Assembly: GCF_039969785.1 (NCBI RefSeq)
Contig: NZ_JBDVNC010000005.1
Location: 1-64,000 of the forward strand
Length of the DNA stretch: 64,000 nt
Source: Shimia sp039969785
GTDB lineage: Bacteria; Pseudomonadota; Alphaproteobacteria; Rhodobacterales; Rhodobacteraceae
Direction: 5' to 3'
In this document: piece after piece, positions 33,701 through 42,876 of the stretch
Layout of the letters: every line of letters starts with the position of its first letter
Numbering within the stretch: position 1 is the stretch's first letter
Program-made: the position numbers and the translations under genes
The notes under the pieces: generated by a model
What the model was told of the DNA's origin: nothing
The model's database searches: none
The model's input: the letters and a program-made list of their open reading frames with translations, nothing else

Positions 33701-36175
33701 CTAGTTTCCTGACATTACGGCCGGTAGCCAAAGCACCAGCTGAGGGAAGAGGAACAGAAGGATCAGGCCCAGCAGTTGGACCAGCATGAACTGCATCATG
33801 CCAAGGTAGATATCTTTGAGATCCCAGTTGGGCACGACGCCTTTGAGAAAGTAGGCCGACAGTGCGACGGGTGGCGACAACCATGCAGTTTGTAGGTTCA
33901 CCGCGACCAGGATGCCGAACCAGACCATGAGGTCGTAGCGCTCCAGCCCATACACATCCAAGGCTTCCACGGTTGGAAGAAGGATTGGAACAACAATCAG
34001 CACGATCGGAACCCATTCCAGCGGCCATCCAAGCAGGAAGATTAGCGCCATCACGATAATCAAAATCAAGTATGGCGACATATCTAGTCCCAAAAGCAGC
34101 TCGGTCATCATCTTGGGCGTTCCAAGTGCACTGAATTCCGCACCAAAAAAGTTCGACGCAGCCACGAGAAACATGATCAGAACTGTGATTTCCAAGGCCT
34201 TGATCAGGCTGTCAAAAAAGCTTGGGATGGTGAACTTGCGATATCCGATTGAGAGCAGGATCGCACCAAACGCCCCCATTGCTGCGGCTTCTGCAGGCGT
34301 TGCAAGGCCGAGCAGGATTGACCCCAAGGCAAAGGAAATCAGGATCGTGGGAGGCATCAGCCCGGCGAAGAACTCGTCCCACAGGTCCGAGAAATAAAAG
34401 CCACCTTCGGCTTCTGAGTGGTAAATCGGACGCGCCAAGAAAGCCAAGAGTGCGATGAATGCTGCCATTACAGTCGACCAGATTGGCAACCCGCTACCGC
34501 CTCCAGTATTTGCGAAAATCATGTAAACATGGAACAGCACCGCTACGGGCAGGGCGATACGAAGAACATTAAGTTTCCGATAAGCCAGATAAGCTACAGC
34601 TAATGTAATGGCCAAGACGATCAGGCCACCAAATGGAATCACGCTGCCAAAGGCCCCGCCCATACTCAGGCCAAACACGCGGCAAACCGTCAGGACACCC
34701 AGGCAGACCAAGGCGACTTCAGCCCCGTAGAAATTCGATGTATCTGGCTGGTCCTCTTCTGCTAGGATCGGCCCCAAATCTGGGTTTAGCCAGCACCGCC
34801 CAAGGGTGTAGAGCAAATAGAGTGTCGCGAGGAGCGCACCGGGAATGAAAGCCCCCCGAAATAGGTCCAGCGTGGAAACTTCCAGGACGGGCCCCATTAC
34901 GATCAACATGATCGAAGGCGGGATCAGAATGCCCAATGTGCCGCCTGCGGTGATCGTTCCCGCCGCCAACTGCACGTTGTAGCCAGACCGACTCATAGTT
35001 GCGCCAGCCATAATACCAAGAAGGGTCACGGATGCGCCCACAATCCCAGTTGCCGCGGCAAAGATCGTCGAAACGATCAACACCGCAATAAACAGTGCTC
35101 CACGAACGCGCGCCATGATCATCTGAATAGAAGCGAACAAGCGCTCCATCAAACCTGCGGCTTCCATCACGATCCCCATCAGGACGAACAGCGGAACTGC
35201 CATCAACTGGTCGTTCAGCATTGTGGAGTTCGTGTTCAGGGTCATCAACAGGGTGGTCAGTTTGAAATTGGCCCCCCAGATGCCGAAAACGAAGGCCAAA
35301 AAGATCAGGGTGAACGAGATTGGGAACCCTATGAAGATCACGAAAAGCATCGCGCCAAGCATGATCAAGCCAATCGTAGGTTTGGACAGGCTAGGCCGGG
35401 CCTTCATCAAATCAGTGAACCATTCGCCGCCTAACACAAGGTCAGGCGTGAAGATCGCAAGAACAAGCCAAATCAGCGCGGTCACGTAGATCGGTAAAGC
35501 CCTCACAAACCAACGCTCGCGCTCTTTTCCCATTTTGTGAAAAGCCCGGAAAATCTCGGGAATGCCTTGCAGCAACAACAAAAAGCCACCCACAGGCATC
35601 GCCAAACGCGCAGGCCACAAAACCGGCCCCCAGGCGCTGTCGATAGCCATGGTTTCGCCTCTCGAAAACGCAAGCCACCAGAACTGGGTGGCAACCACGG
35701 TGAAGAAAATCATCGATGGTATGAAGAACAAGAGGTAGAGCGTCGCATCCACCGTTGCTTGCGTCTTGTCTGTCCAGTTGCGGTAGAGGAAATCTGCGCG
35801 GATATGTACACCGCGCATCAGGCCATAGCCCGCAGCCGCCATGAACAACACGCCAGCAATCATACGGCTGGTGTCATAGACCCACAACGTGGGGCCGAGG
35901 CCAAGAGAACGCGCGAGGTCTTCGAACCCCGCATTGGACAAGATCGAAAATGAATTTCGCGAGAGGACCTCAAACACTACCACCGCAATCAACGGCACCA
36001 TCAAAAGCGCGATGATTTGGCCTGCGCGGTAGTTCAGCACATCAATCGCTGCTGTGATCGGGCGCTGCCACGCAGTCATATCTTCGGGCGTTTCACCGGG
36101 TTTCTCGGCACGTCGTTCCGCGATCAGCTCATCAGCGATCTCGAGCTCATCTGGGTTCACCTCATCAGCGACCAT
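33701..36175 (-). CDS. Fused TRAP transporter permease DctQM, large form
   Basis: 824 residues from ATG 36175 (GGGAG upstream; a GTG at 36199 is less likely). N-terminal DctQ-type part with four membrane helices (about 45-215) is fused to a DctM part of about 600 residues, well over the usual 430. The extra length is an inserted block in the middle (about 495-640), with a hydrophilic start (ILAEEDQPDTSNFYG) and several extra hydrophobic segments. Conserved DctM stretches: VPLFVLMGIVMEAAGLMERLF, GILIPPSIMLIVMGP and LGLATPAEAAAMGAFGA. It uses a Na+ gradient to import the ligand caught by the DctP protein upstream. Confidence 0.9.
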   Translation of the reverse strand: MVADEVNPDELEIADELIAERRAEKPGETPEDMTAWQRPITAAIDVLNYRAGQIIALLMVPLIAVVVFEVLSRNSFSILSNAGFEDLARSLGLGPTLWVYDTSRMIAGVLFMAAAGYGLMRGVHIRADFLYRNWTDKTQATVDATLYLLFFIPSMIFFTVVATQFWWLAFSRGETMAIDSAWGPVLWPARLAMPVGGFLLLLQGIPEIFRAFHKMGKERERWFVRALPIYVTALIWLVLAIFTPDLVLGGEWFTDLMKARPSLSKPTIGLIMLGAMLFVIFIGFPISFTLIFLAFVFGIWGANFKLTTLLMTLNTNSTMLNDQLMAVPLFVLMGIVMEAAGLMERLFASIQMIMARVRGALFIAVLIVSTIFAAATGIVGASVTLLGIMAGATMSRSGYNVQLAAGTITAGGTLGILIPPSIMLIVMGPVLEVSTLDLFRGAFIPGALLATLYLLYTLGRCWLNPDLGPILAEEDQPDTSNFYGAEVALVCLGVLTVCRVFGLSMGGAFGSVIPFGGLIVLAITLAVAYLAYRKLNVLRIALPVAVLFHVYMIFANTGGGSGLPIWSTVMAAFIALLAFLARPIYHSEAEGGFYFSDLWDEFFAGLMPPTILISFALGSILLGLATPAEAAAMGAFGAILLSIGYRKFTIPSFFDSLIKALEITVLIMFLVAASNFFGAEFSALGTPKMMTELLLGLDMSPYLILIIVMALIFLLGWPLEWVPIVLIVVPILLPTVEALDVYGLERYDLMVWFGILVAVNLQTAWLSPPVALSAYFLKGVVPNWDLKDIYLGMMQFMLVQLLGLILLFLFPQLVLWLPAVMSGN

Positions 36176-36253
36176 CCCCGTTCTCCCTATTGTCAGCACC
36201 CTTTGTGGGCCTTCATTTTTGGAAAAGGCCGATGCCCTTGCCGAAAATGAAGC

Positions 36254-36274
36254 GCGGGGCCGCTTGGGCCCCGC
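36254..36274 (-). promoter_or_regulatory. Intercistronic hairpin between dctP and dctQM
   Basis: Arms GCGGGGCC and GGCCCCGC with a 5-base loop, no T-run. Such hairpins between binding-protein and permease genes commonly stabilise the upstream message and lower permease expression. Confidence 0.65.
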
Positions 36275-36287
36275 ACAATGGCTGGAT

Positions 36288-37382
36288 TTACTTCAGCGTG
36301 TCAGCGTGGGCTTTGCCCAAACTTGCGTTCGAGGCCTGTGCGCCAGCCCAGAACGGAACAGCGATGTCCGCAAAGTCCTTCTGGGATTGCCACACTTCTG
36401 CGAAGAACTCGTTCTCATCCGCAGCTGCCTGCAGCGCATTCTTTGCAGCCGCCATATACTCGGTGAAGTAGTCAGCGGGCGTGTCTTCAAGGATAACACC
36501 GTGATTGTCGGTCAGATCCTTCAACGCCTTACCGTTTTCGTAGATGCGGTAGGACATCGACTTGGACAGTGACGCGTTCGCCGCAACTTCCAGAGCTTTC
36601 TTCTCAAGATCCGTCAGGTCGTTATAGAAATCGAGGTTTACATACATGTCGGCGTTCACGACGACTTGGTGCAAACCTTGCAGGTAGTAGTGCTTGAGTA
36701 CTTTCTGGAAGCCAAAGACAGAGTCAGGCTTCGGGCAGCACCATTCAGCCGCGTCGATCGTGCCCTTTTCCAGTGCCGGCAGGATGTCGCCGCCGCCCAT
36801 CGCAACGGCTGGAACGCCGATGTCAGCATAAGCTGCGCCAACCATGCCGGGAGGTGCGCGGAAACGCATCTGGCGGAAGTCATCCATGGACTCGATGGGC
36901 TTAGGGAACCAGCCGAGGGCCTCGGGGCCCACGGGCTGAAGCATGAAGCCTTTTACGTTCACACCCATTTCCACCCACAGACGGTCATAAAGCTCCTTAC
37001 CACCACCGTACTGGAACCAGCTCAGGAACGCGATGTTGTCCATGCCGACACCAGCGCCCGCAACAGGTGCGCCAAAGAGGTTGGCTGCAACGTGCTTACC
37101 ACCCCAGTAGTGAGTCCAGGCAAAACCGCCTTCGACAAGACCTGCATCAACCGCATCCATGATGTCGCGCGGCCCAACGACGGCACCAGCAGGCAGAACT
37201 TCGATGGTAAGCGATCCGTTGGTCAGCGCGGCTACGTCTTTGCCAAACTCGTTCAGCATAAAGACCTCGTCAGCTGTGCTTGGCAGAACTGACTGAATGC
37301 GCAGAACTTTCTCTGCCATCGCGGTCGATACCGTAAGCACCAGTGCTGCAGCGCCGGCCGCTACATATTTTAGTTTGAACAT
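36288..37382 (-). CDS. dctP: TRAP transporter periplasmic binding protein DctP
   Basis: 364 residues with a signal peptide (to about TAMA, residue 23). DctP-fold features: GPRDIMDAVDAGLVEGGFAW, MRFRAPPGMVG with the Arg that usually binds the ligand carboxylate, and DAAEWCCPKPD, the Glu-Trp pair seen in the TakP-like group for 2-oxo acids and related monocarboxylates. ATG at 37382 with GGGAGGAA upstream. First gene of the operon dctP-dctQM-DUF475. The ligand is not certain; nearby sulfonate-gene fragments suggest an organosulfonate or derived acid (inference). Confidence 0.9.
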   Translation of the reverse strand: MFKLKYVAAGAAALVLTVSTAMAEKVLRIQSVLPSTADEVFMLNEFGKDVAALTNGSLTIEVLPAGAVVGPRDIMDAVDAGLVEGGFAWTHYWGGKHVAANLFGAPVAGAGVGMDNIAFLSWFQYGGGKELYDRLWVEMGVNVKGFMLQPVGPEALGWFPKPIESMDDFRQMRFRAPPGMVGAAYADIGVPAVAMGGGDILPALEKGTIDAAEWCCPKPDSVFGFQKVLKHYYLQGLHQVVVNADMYVNLDFYNDLTDLEKKALEVAANASLSKSMSYRIYENGKALKDLTDNHGVILEDTPADYFTEYMAAAKNALQAAADENEFFAEVWQSQKDFADIAVPFWAGAQASNASLGKAHADTLK

Positions 37383-37464
37383 TATCGTTCCTCCCTAGTT
37401 TTATTGCCCTCACGGTTCGTTTTCTTTGCTGCCAAAGGCGAAGGCATAAACCTGGCAGTGATCG

Positions 37465-37485
37465 ATTGTTGGCCAATCGGACAAT
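37465..37485. promoter_or_regulatory. Inverted repeat upstream of dctP
   Basis: ATTGT and ACAAT arms separated by 11 bases, about 80 bases in front of the dctP start. It could be an operator for the IclR regulator or another factor; short arms make this weak. Confidence 0.3.
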
Positions 37486-37527
37486 TGAATCCGGTCGGCA
37501 TGAAATTGGGTACTTTCTTCGAAAAGC

Positions 37528-39129
37528 TCATTGACGTGCGTCTTCGAGAACGAGGGCGCTTGCTTTTTCTCCAATCATGATGGCTGGCGCGTTGGTGTTA
37601 CCGCTGACGATCCGCGGCATGATCGATGCATCGGCAACGCGAAGTCCCTGAACCCCTTTGACCCGCAATGCAGGATCCAGAACCGCCATCGGGTCGGTCC
37701 CCATTTTGCAGGTACCGGTCGGATGATAGATCGTGACTGACGTGCGACGTGCCCAATCGAGAGTCGCGTATTCATCGTCAATCGCCACTCCGGCACCCGG
37801 AGCGTACTCTTCGGTGATGTGCGATTTCAGTGGCTCAGTTTGCGCAATTTTGCGGGCGATCTGAATGCCCTTCACAATCGTTCTGCAATCAGTTTCGGTC
37901 GCTAGATAGTTCGGGTGGATTTCGGGGTGGTCATCCATGTTTGCCGAAGTCAGAGACAAGCGCCCCGTACTTTCGGGACGAAGCTGCAATACCGAGGCAG
38001 TAAAGGCCGAGAACTTGTGCGGCCCGTCTGCCGGTTTGTCCGCGCTCCATGGTTGAATGTGAAACTGGATATCCGGTGTGGCAAGGTGATCTCTAGTTTT
38101 AAGAAATCCGGTGCCGAGACTCGCCGCCATGGTCATAGGACCGCGTTGGGTAAGTAAGTATTGAACGCCGATCATTGCCTGCTTGAAGATGTTGCTTGTC
38201 TCGGTGTTGATCGTACTGAGATCCGTTTTGAACACTGGCCTTGCCTGCAAATGGTCCTGAAGGTTTTTTCCCACACCCTTCAGATCAACCTTCACGTCAA
38301 TTCCATGCGTTTTAAGCTCATCAGCATCGCCAATGCCGGAAAGCATTAGAAGCTGCGGTGATCCAATTGCGCCCGCACATAGGATCACCTCATTTCGCGC
38401 TTTAAGCTCTTTCATCTGACCTTTGTGACTGGCCCGCACGCCCACGGCGCGGCCGTCTTCGATAACAACCTTTTTTGTCTGGATGTCTGTGATGACGTGC
38501 AGGTTCTTTCGCCCCCGACAAGGAGCCAGATAGGCCGCCGCCGAGGAACACCGTCGTCCACCCTTCATTGTCAGTTGAAAATGCCCGACGCCTTCCTGCT
38601 CCGCGCCGTTATAGTCTGAATTGCGGCGGTAGCCGGCCTCGATAGCGGCATCGATCCACGTATCAACGACGTTTCGCTTTAAACGAGAATGCTGGACGGT
38701 AAGAGGCCCGCTTTTGCCTCGCAGGCCTGAGGCGTCATCACCTTCCCAGCTTTCTGAGCGTTTAAAGTAGGGCAGGACTTCGTCCCACCCCCAACCTGTA
38801 CAGCCCATTTGCGCCCAGCCGTCATAATCCTCAGGCTGCCCTCGCACATATAGAAGTCCGTTTATCGAGCTTGATCCGCCCAACACTCTGCCACGCGGCC
38901 AAGGGATTGAGCGACCTGCAATTCCTGGATCGGCCTGTGTTTTGTAACGCCAGTCACTACGCGGATTGTCCATCGTGCGAAAATAACCAACCGGGATATG
39001 GATCCAAGGACTGCTGTCTTTCGGCCCGGCCTCAAGCAGTGCGACCGAATACTTTCCGCTTTCGGACAGACGGTTGGCAAGCGCACATCCAGCAGAGCCT
39101 GCCCCAACAACGATGAAGTCAAACTTCAT
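37528..39129 (-). CDS. GMC-family oxidoreductase (choline dehydrogenase-like)
   Basis: 533 residues. FAD-binding FDFIVVGAGSAGCALANRLSE, GMC signature 1 PRGRVLGGSSSINGLLYVRG, signature 2 GAIGSPQLLMLSGIG, and C-terminal YHPTGTCKMG with the catalytic His and then RVADASIMPRIVSGNTNAPA. It oxidises a primary or secondary alcohol. ATG at 39129 has GAGGG upstream; a frame from 39147 is less likely. It is divergent from the IclR gene and upstream, on the same strand, of dctP, which suggests uptake and oxidation of one alcohol substrate. The substrate cannot be named from sequence. Confidence 0.9.
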   Translation of the reverse strand: MKFDFIVVGAGSAGCALANRLSESGKYSVALLEAGPKDSSPWIHIPVGYFRTMDNPRSDWRYKTQADPGIAGRSIPWPRGRVLGGSSSINGLLYVRGQPEDYDGWAQMGCTGWGWDEVLPYFKRSESWEGDDASGLRGKSGPLTVQHSRLKRNVVDTWIDAAIEAGYRRNSDYNGAEQEGVGHFQLTMKGGRRCSSAAAYLAPCRGRKNLHVITDIQTKKVVIEDGRAVGVRASHKGQMKELKARNEVILCAGAIGSPQLLMLSGIGDADELKTHGIDVKVDLKGVGKNLQDHLQARPVFKTDLSTINTETSNIFKQAMIGVQYLLTQRGPMTMAASLGTGFLKTRDHLATPDIQFHIQPWSADKPADGPHKFSAFTASVLQLRPESTGRLSLTSANMDDHPEIHPNYLATETDCRTIVKGIQIARKIAQTEPLKSHITEEYAPGAGVAIDDEYATLDWARRTSVTIYHPTGTCKMGTDPMAVLDPALRVKGVQGLRVADASIMPRIVSGNTNAPAIMIGEKASALVLEDARQ

Positions 39130-39152
39130 TTTACCCTCAAATATCAAAAATT

Positions 39153-39167
39153 GAGACTATAGGTCTC
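39153..39167. promoter_or_regulatory. Putative IclR operator
   Basis: A perfect inverted repeat GAGAC-TATAG-GTCTC lies 24 bases in front of the GMC start and 70 bases in front of the IclR start, where a shared operator would be expected. Confidence 0.5.
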
Positions 39168-39236
39168 GTTTTTCACAAAAAATGACGCTACTATGATTCG
39201 CGGCAAATACATCAATAATTTTTCAGGGGCTTTGTT

Positions 39237-40001
39237 ATGGCGTCGTCCGATCGAATTCCGACAAACCTTAGAACGCTACTCATTCTTGAGGTTCTGGGTA
39301 GAAGCGATCAACCACTGACGGCCACAGAAATAAACGAAGTGCTAGGCCTTCCCAAGCAAACGGTCCATCGCCTTTGCGTCACTCTTGAAGACAGCGGATT
39401 TATCTCACGGACCGGGAGTTCGAAACGATACCAAGTTACCAGGAGGCTACGCGAACTCGGGTCAGGCCTCCTGCACAACTCACGTGACCACATAGGCAGA
39501 CGCCAAATACTGAAAGATCTCGCAAGTCGAGTAGGCGAAACCGTCAACTTTGTGATTCCGGAAGATGATGGCATGCGATATCTTGATAGGGTTGAGACAG
39601 ATTGGGCCTTTCGCATTCAATTACCTATCGGAACCAACGTCCCATTTCATTGCACAGCCAGCGGCAAGTGTTTTATTGCCAGCTTGCCACCGATACAGAG
39701 GCAAAATCTGGTTCAGAGCTTAAGCTTCGAACGAATGACCGACCAAACGCACCTCTCAGCAGAAACGTTGCTAAATGAATTGGCGGAAGTTCGAAAACTT
39801 AAGTTCTCATTGGACCGAGAAGAGTTCCTCGACGGTATGATTGCCTTGGCCGTACCGGTCACAGATGCAAATGGACGGTTTGTAGCTGCGATTGCAATGC
39901 ACGGCCCAACCCAAAGATTGTCCATAGATCTTTTGGTCTCTCAAGTTGACTTGTTACAAACAGCCGCGAAAAAGCTCAGCAAAGCGCTTTTTTCCGGCTA
40001 A
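39237..40001 (+). CDS. IclR-family transcriptional regulator
   Basis: 254 residues. N-terminal winged helix-turn-helix (about 8-70: TLLILEVLGRSDQPLTATEI, GLPKQTVHRLCVTLEDSGFI) and a C-terminal IclR effector domain (about 85-250) with FHCTASGKCFIASLP and GMIALAVPVTDANGRFVAAIA. It probably controls the divergent GMC gene and perhaps the TRAP operon, with the imported compound as effector. Confidence 0.9.
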   Translation: MASSDRIPTNLRTLLILEVLGRSDQPLTATEINEVLGLPKQTVHRLCVTLEDSGFISRTGSSKRYQVTRRLRELGSGLLHNSRDHIGRRQILKDLASRVGETVNFVIPEDDGMRYLDRVETDWAFRIQLPIGTNVPFHCTASGKCFIASLPPIQRQNLVQSLSFERMTDQTHLSAETLLNELAEVRKLKFSLDREEFLDGMIALAVPVTDANGRFVAAIAMHGPTQRLSIDLLVSQVDLLQTAAKKLSKALFSG

Positions 40002-40093
40002 TGCAGCCAATGTGGCGAATAGCCCGCGATGGCACAGAGCCCGGGTACATAAATTCGTGTTTTGCAAAGCTCGTCCTAAATGTCATTTGAACA

Positions 40094-40402
40094 ATCCCCT
40101 ACAGCTCGCCAAAGGTAATGCTGTTCATCGTTGATCTTCACGAAAATCTCGTCGAGGTGCCACCGCCATTTCGAGTAACACCGCATCCGAGTAACACGCT
40201 TCCTGCGAATTTCTGCGGCAAACATTGGGCCAAATCTGTTCCACCAAAACCGCACAGTTTCGTGACTTACATCAATGCCCCGCTTATGCAGAAGATCTTC
40301 TACATTTCGTAGCGAGAGTGGAAATCGGACGTAAAGCATCACCGCCAAACGGATGACTTCCGGACTGGTTTTGAAATAGCGAAAAGGAGAGAGTTTTGTC
40401 AT
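40094..40402 (-). pseudogene. IS6-family transposase, N-terminal fragment
   Basis: MTKLSPFRYFKTSPEVIRLA then MLYVRFPLSLRNVEDLLHKRG, FWWNRFGPMFAAEIRRKRV and WRWHLDEIFVKINDEQHYLWRAV. The frame leaves the family after WRAV at about 40094, so the catalytic Asp2 and Glu are missing. The element end runs on to about 40480 with 'gaaaccaccctaccc'. About 100 residues remain of a normal ~235. Confidence 0.8.
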
Positions 40403-40500
40403 CAAGCGAAGCTACGAAACCACCCTACCCTTCACAACCAGGTTTCCTCTGACATTGCCCTTTCTTGGCCTGGATAGACCTGCAGGTTCACCAAACAGGC
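40403..40500 (-). mobile_element. Terminal part of the IS6 fragment
   Basis: Upstream flank of the fragment at 40094-40402; 'gctacgaaaccaccctacccttcac' type sequence is shared with the copies at 31640-31700. It stops just before the sulfatase stop codon at 40505. Confidence 0.6.
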
Positions 40501-40504
40501 GCCC

Positions 40505-42157
40505 TTAGGGGTTTGGTCGTCCAACTGGGGTGAGGCTTTCGAACGGAATGCCGGTGTCGGCTTCATACTCAACCGCATCCCAATACCCGATCAGGATGCC
40601 CGAGACAGACGCCTTGTTCATGCGGTCCAAGACCTGCGGTGTTGCAGTCACGCGCGTGTGGTGCTGCGTGGCCCACCTGAGGAGCGCTTCTTCCATTCGG
40701 GTGCGAACGGCGGTGGGTTCAGGGGCGCTGGAACCGCCGAGATCGTGAAGTTCGTCGGCATCGCATTCGAGGTCAAAAAGGATAGGTTGGAAGCCTTCGC
40801 ACCGGATGTATTTCCAACGGCCGTCATAGATCATGATGGTGCGGGCATCTTCTTGATCCACGCTCAGGGTCTCGGCCATTTCAAGGCTAGAATAGTCGTG
40901 CTCACTGATCACATAGTGGCGTGAGAACCCTTTCGTTCCATGCAAGATCGGTGTCAGATCGCGCCCTTCGACGACATGGGGTCTAGGGGGGCAACCAAGG
41001 GCCGTCATGAACGTTGGCGCAAGGTCGATCATTTCGACCAGCGCATCTGAGACGGTCCCATGGGTCGCATGTGCCGCGTCGCACGGGTCCGCGATAATCA
41101 GGGGCACTTTGACGGCGGGTTCGTGATAGAAGTCTTTGTCGCCCATCCAGTGATCGCCCATGTAGTCCCCGTGATCGGAACAAAAGGCGATGACTGTGTT
41201 TTCGCTTAGCCCCTTTTCATCCATCCAGGCGAACAAACGGCCCAGATTGTCATCAAGCTGTTTGATCAACCCCATATAGGCGGGGATGACGTGGTCTCGG
41301 ACCTCATCGCGGGCAAAACATTTGCTGACGCGCGATTTCTGATAGGCGGCCAACAACGGGTGCGCGTTGTCCTGTTCACGAGCGGATCGGATCGGATCCA
41401 CGATGTGCTCCGCTCCATACATGTCGTGATAAGGTGCCGGGACAATGTAAGGCCAATGCGGCTTGATGTAGCTGAGGTGGCATAGCCAAGGCTGACCCTC
41501 CGCCATGGCGTCTTCCATAAAGGCCATTGCGCGGTCGGTCATATACGCGGTTTCTGAATGCTCTTCCGGCACGTTCGCCGCCAGCCGCGAATTCTTGAGC
41601 AGCCACGCAGACATCAAATCGCCGTTCTCATCCACGCCGGAATTGGCGAAGTCTGCCCACGGGTTATCGGATGAAAAGCCGAGTTCGACGAGGTAGTCAT
41701 CGTAAGCCGACCACCGTTGCCGCACACTGTCCGGGTGAAGCCCATCGTCGCGCTCATAGGGATCGAACCCGCATTCCGACACCCGCACGCCGATCGCGCT
41801 TTTCGGGTCAACGCCAAGCCATGCCATGCCTTCAATATCGGCGGTCATATGGGTTTTGCCGACGAGTGCGGCACGCACGCCGACCTCGCGCAAGTGATCC
41901 CCCAGCGTGGGTTCACCGACGCGCAGGGGCATTCCGTTCCACGTTGATCCATGGCTGCGCACATAGCGGCCCGTATAGGCAGACATACGCGACGGACCAC
42001 AAACAGGCGACTGAACATAGGCGTTGGTAAAGCGCACGCCGCGCTTGGCCAGCGCATCAATATGCGGCGTTTGTAGGTGCGGGTGGCCGTAACAGCTCAG
42101 GTAATCGAACCGGAGCTGATCTGCCATAATCCAAAGAACGTTTGGCGTGTCAGTCAT
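40505..42157 (-). CDS. Cys-type sulfatase (alkaline phosphatase superfamily)
   Basis: 550 residues. N-terminal NVLWIMADQLRFDYLSCYG has the metal ligands Asp13 and Gln14; VQSPVCGPSRMSAYTGRY carries the C-x-P-S-R-x4-T-G-R motif whose Cys53 must be turned into formylglycine. Later metal and active-site blocks: HLSYIKPHWPYI and AFCSDHGDYMGDHWMGDK. No signal peptide is evident, so it probably works in the cytoplasm on an imported sulfate ester; phosphonate monoester hydrolases share this fold. ATG at 42157; a frame from 42190 adds an unlikely extension. No maturase gene is in the window. Divergent from MarR and tctCBA. Confidence 0.9.
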   Translation of the reverse strand: MTDTPNVLWIMADQLRFDYLSCYGHPHLQTPHIDALAKRGVRFTNAYVQSPVCGPSRMSAYTGRYVRSHGSTWNGMPLRVGEPTLGDHLREVGVRAALVGKTHMTADIEGMAWLGVDPKSAIGVRVSECGFDPYERDDGLHPDSVRQRWSAYDDYLVELGFSSDNPWADFANSGVDENGDLMSAWLLKNSRLAANVPEEHSETAYMTDRAMAFMEDAMAEGQPWLCHLSYIKPHWPYIVPAPYHDMYGAEHIVDPIRSAREQDNAHPLLAAYQKSRVSKCFARDEVRDHVIPAYMGLIKQLDDNLGRLFAWMDEKGLSENTVIAFCSDHGDYMGDHWMGDKDFYHEPAVKVPLIIADPCDAAHATHGTVSDALVEMIDLAPTFMTALGCPPRPHVVEGRDLTPILHGTKGFSRHYVISEHDYSSLEMAETLSVDQEDARTIMIYDGRWKYIRCEGFQPILFDLECDADELHDLGGSSAPEPTAVRTRMEEALLRWATQHHTRVTATPQVLDRMNKASVSGILIGYWDAVEYEADTGIPFESLTPVGRPNP

Positions 42158-42323
42158 AAATCCACCCACCTTGTTTGATGTGAAAAGCATGCCTCAAGGC
42201 GTATCTTTGCCGTGCCGAAAAGAAAACCACGGCTTCCCCATTTGAAACCATTTTATATGATTTGTCATGAAAATTGTTGCGCACTCCCCCCAAATGTACT
42301 TAACTTTAGGTCAGGGGGACGGA

Positions 42324-42800
42324 ATGTCGGCTTCAACGCGCTTGTTACAAAACATGGATTTGGCAGCGACGCCGGAAGGCGTCAGCGTCCTGGCGGTCGC
42401 ATTATTTCGCGTCGCACGCAGCTTGAAAGCCAAAATCAGCCACACTGTGAATAACCAGCCGGACGCGTTGGGACTGGTTGCCTGGCGAATTCTAATGGGG
42501 CTGACCCTCGTGAAATCGGCCAATCAACGTGAGATTGTAAATTTCGTTAGCACGGAACAAGCTCAGGTCAGTCGCGTCCTCAAGGATTTGGATGCACGTG
42601 GATTTATCGCATCGCACCCAAGTCCGACGGACGGGCGCGCGCGCGCGTTTTCGATCACGGATCAAGGGCGAGCCTGTCGCGCGCGGCATTTGCCCGCAAT
42701 GTCGGCTTTGGCCAAGCAGATCGACAATGCTTTATCGGAAGCCGAACGGGTGCAGTTTCTTGACATGTGCGCCCGCATCGAAGCGGCACAGGAAGGGTAA
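42324..42800 (+). CDS. MarR-family regulator
   Basis: 158 residues from ATG 42324, preceded by AGGGGGA. Winged helix region: LGLVAWRILMGLTLVKSANQRE, FVSTEQAQVSRVLKDLDARGF and the wing HPSPTDGRARAFSITDQG. Probably controls the divergent sulfatase gene and/or tctCBA, starting 76 bases downstream. The 42158-42323 gap must hold the shared promoters. Confidence 0.88.
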   Translation: MSASTRLLQNMDLAATPEGVSVLAVALFRVARSLKAKISHTVNNQPDALGLVAWRILMGLTLVKSANQREIVNFVSTEQAQVSRVLKDLDARGFIASHPSPTDGRARAFSITDQGRACRARHLPAMSALAKQIDNALSEAERVQFLDMCARIEAAQEG

Positions 42801-42876
42801 TTCCAACCATAAGAAGTCAAAACAGTTTCAGACTTTCGAAACTGACAAAATCATATGTTTATCGGGAGGTAAAAAC

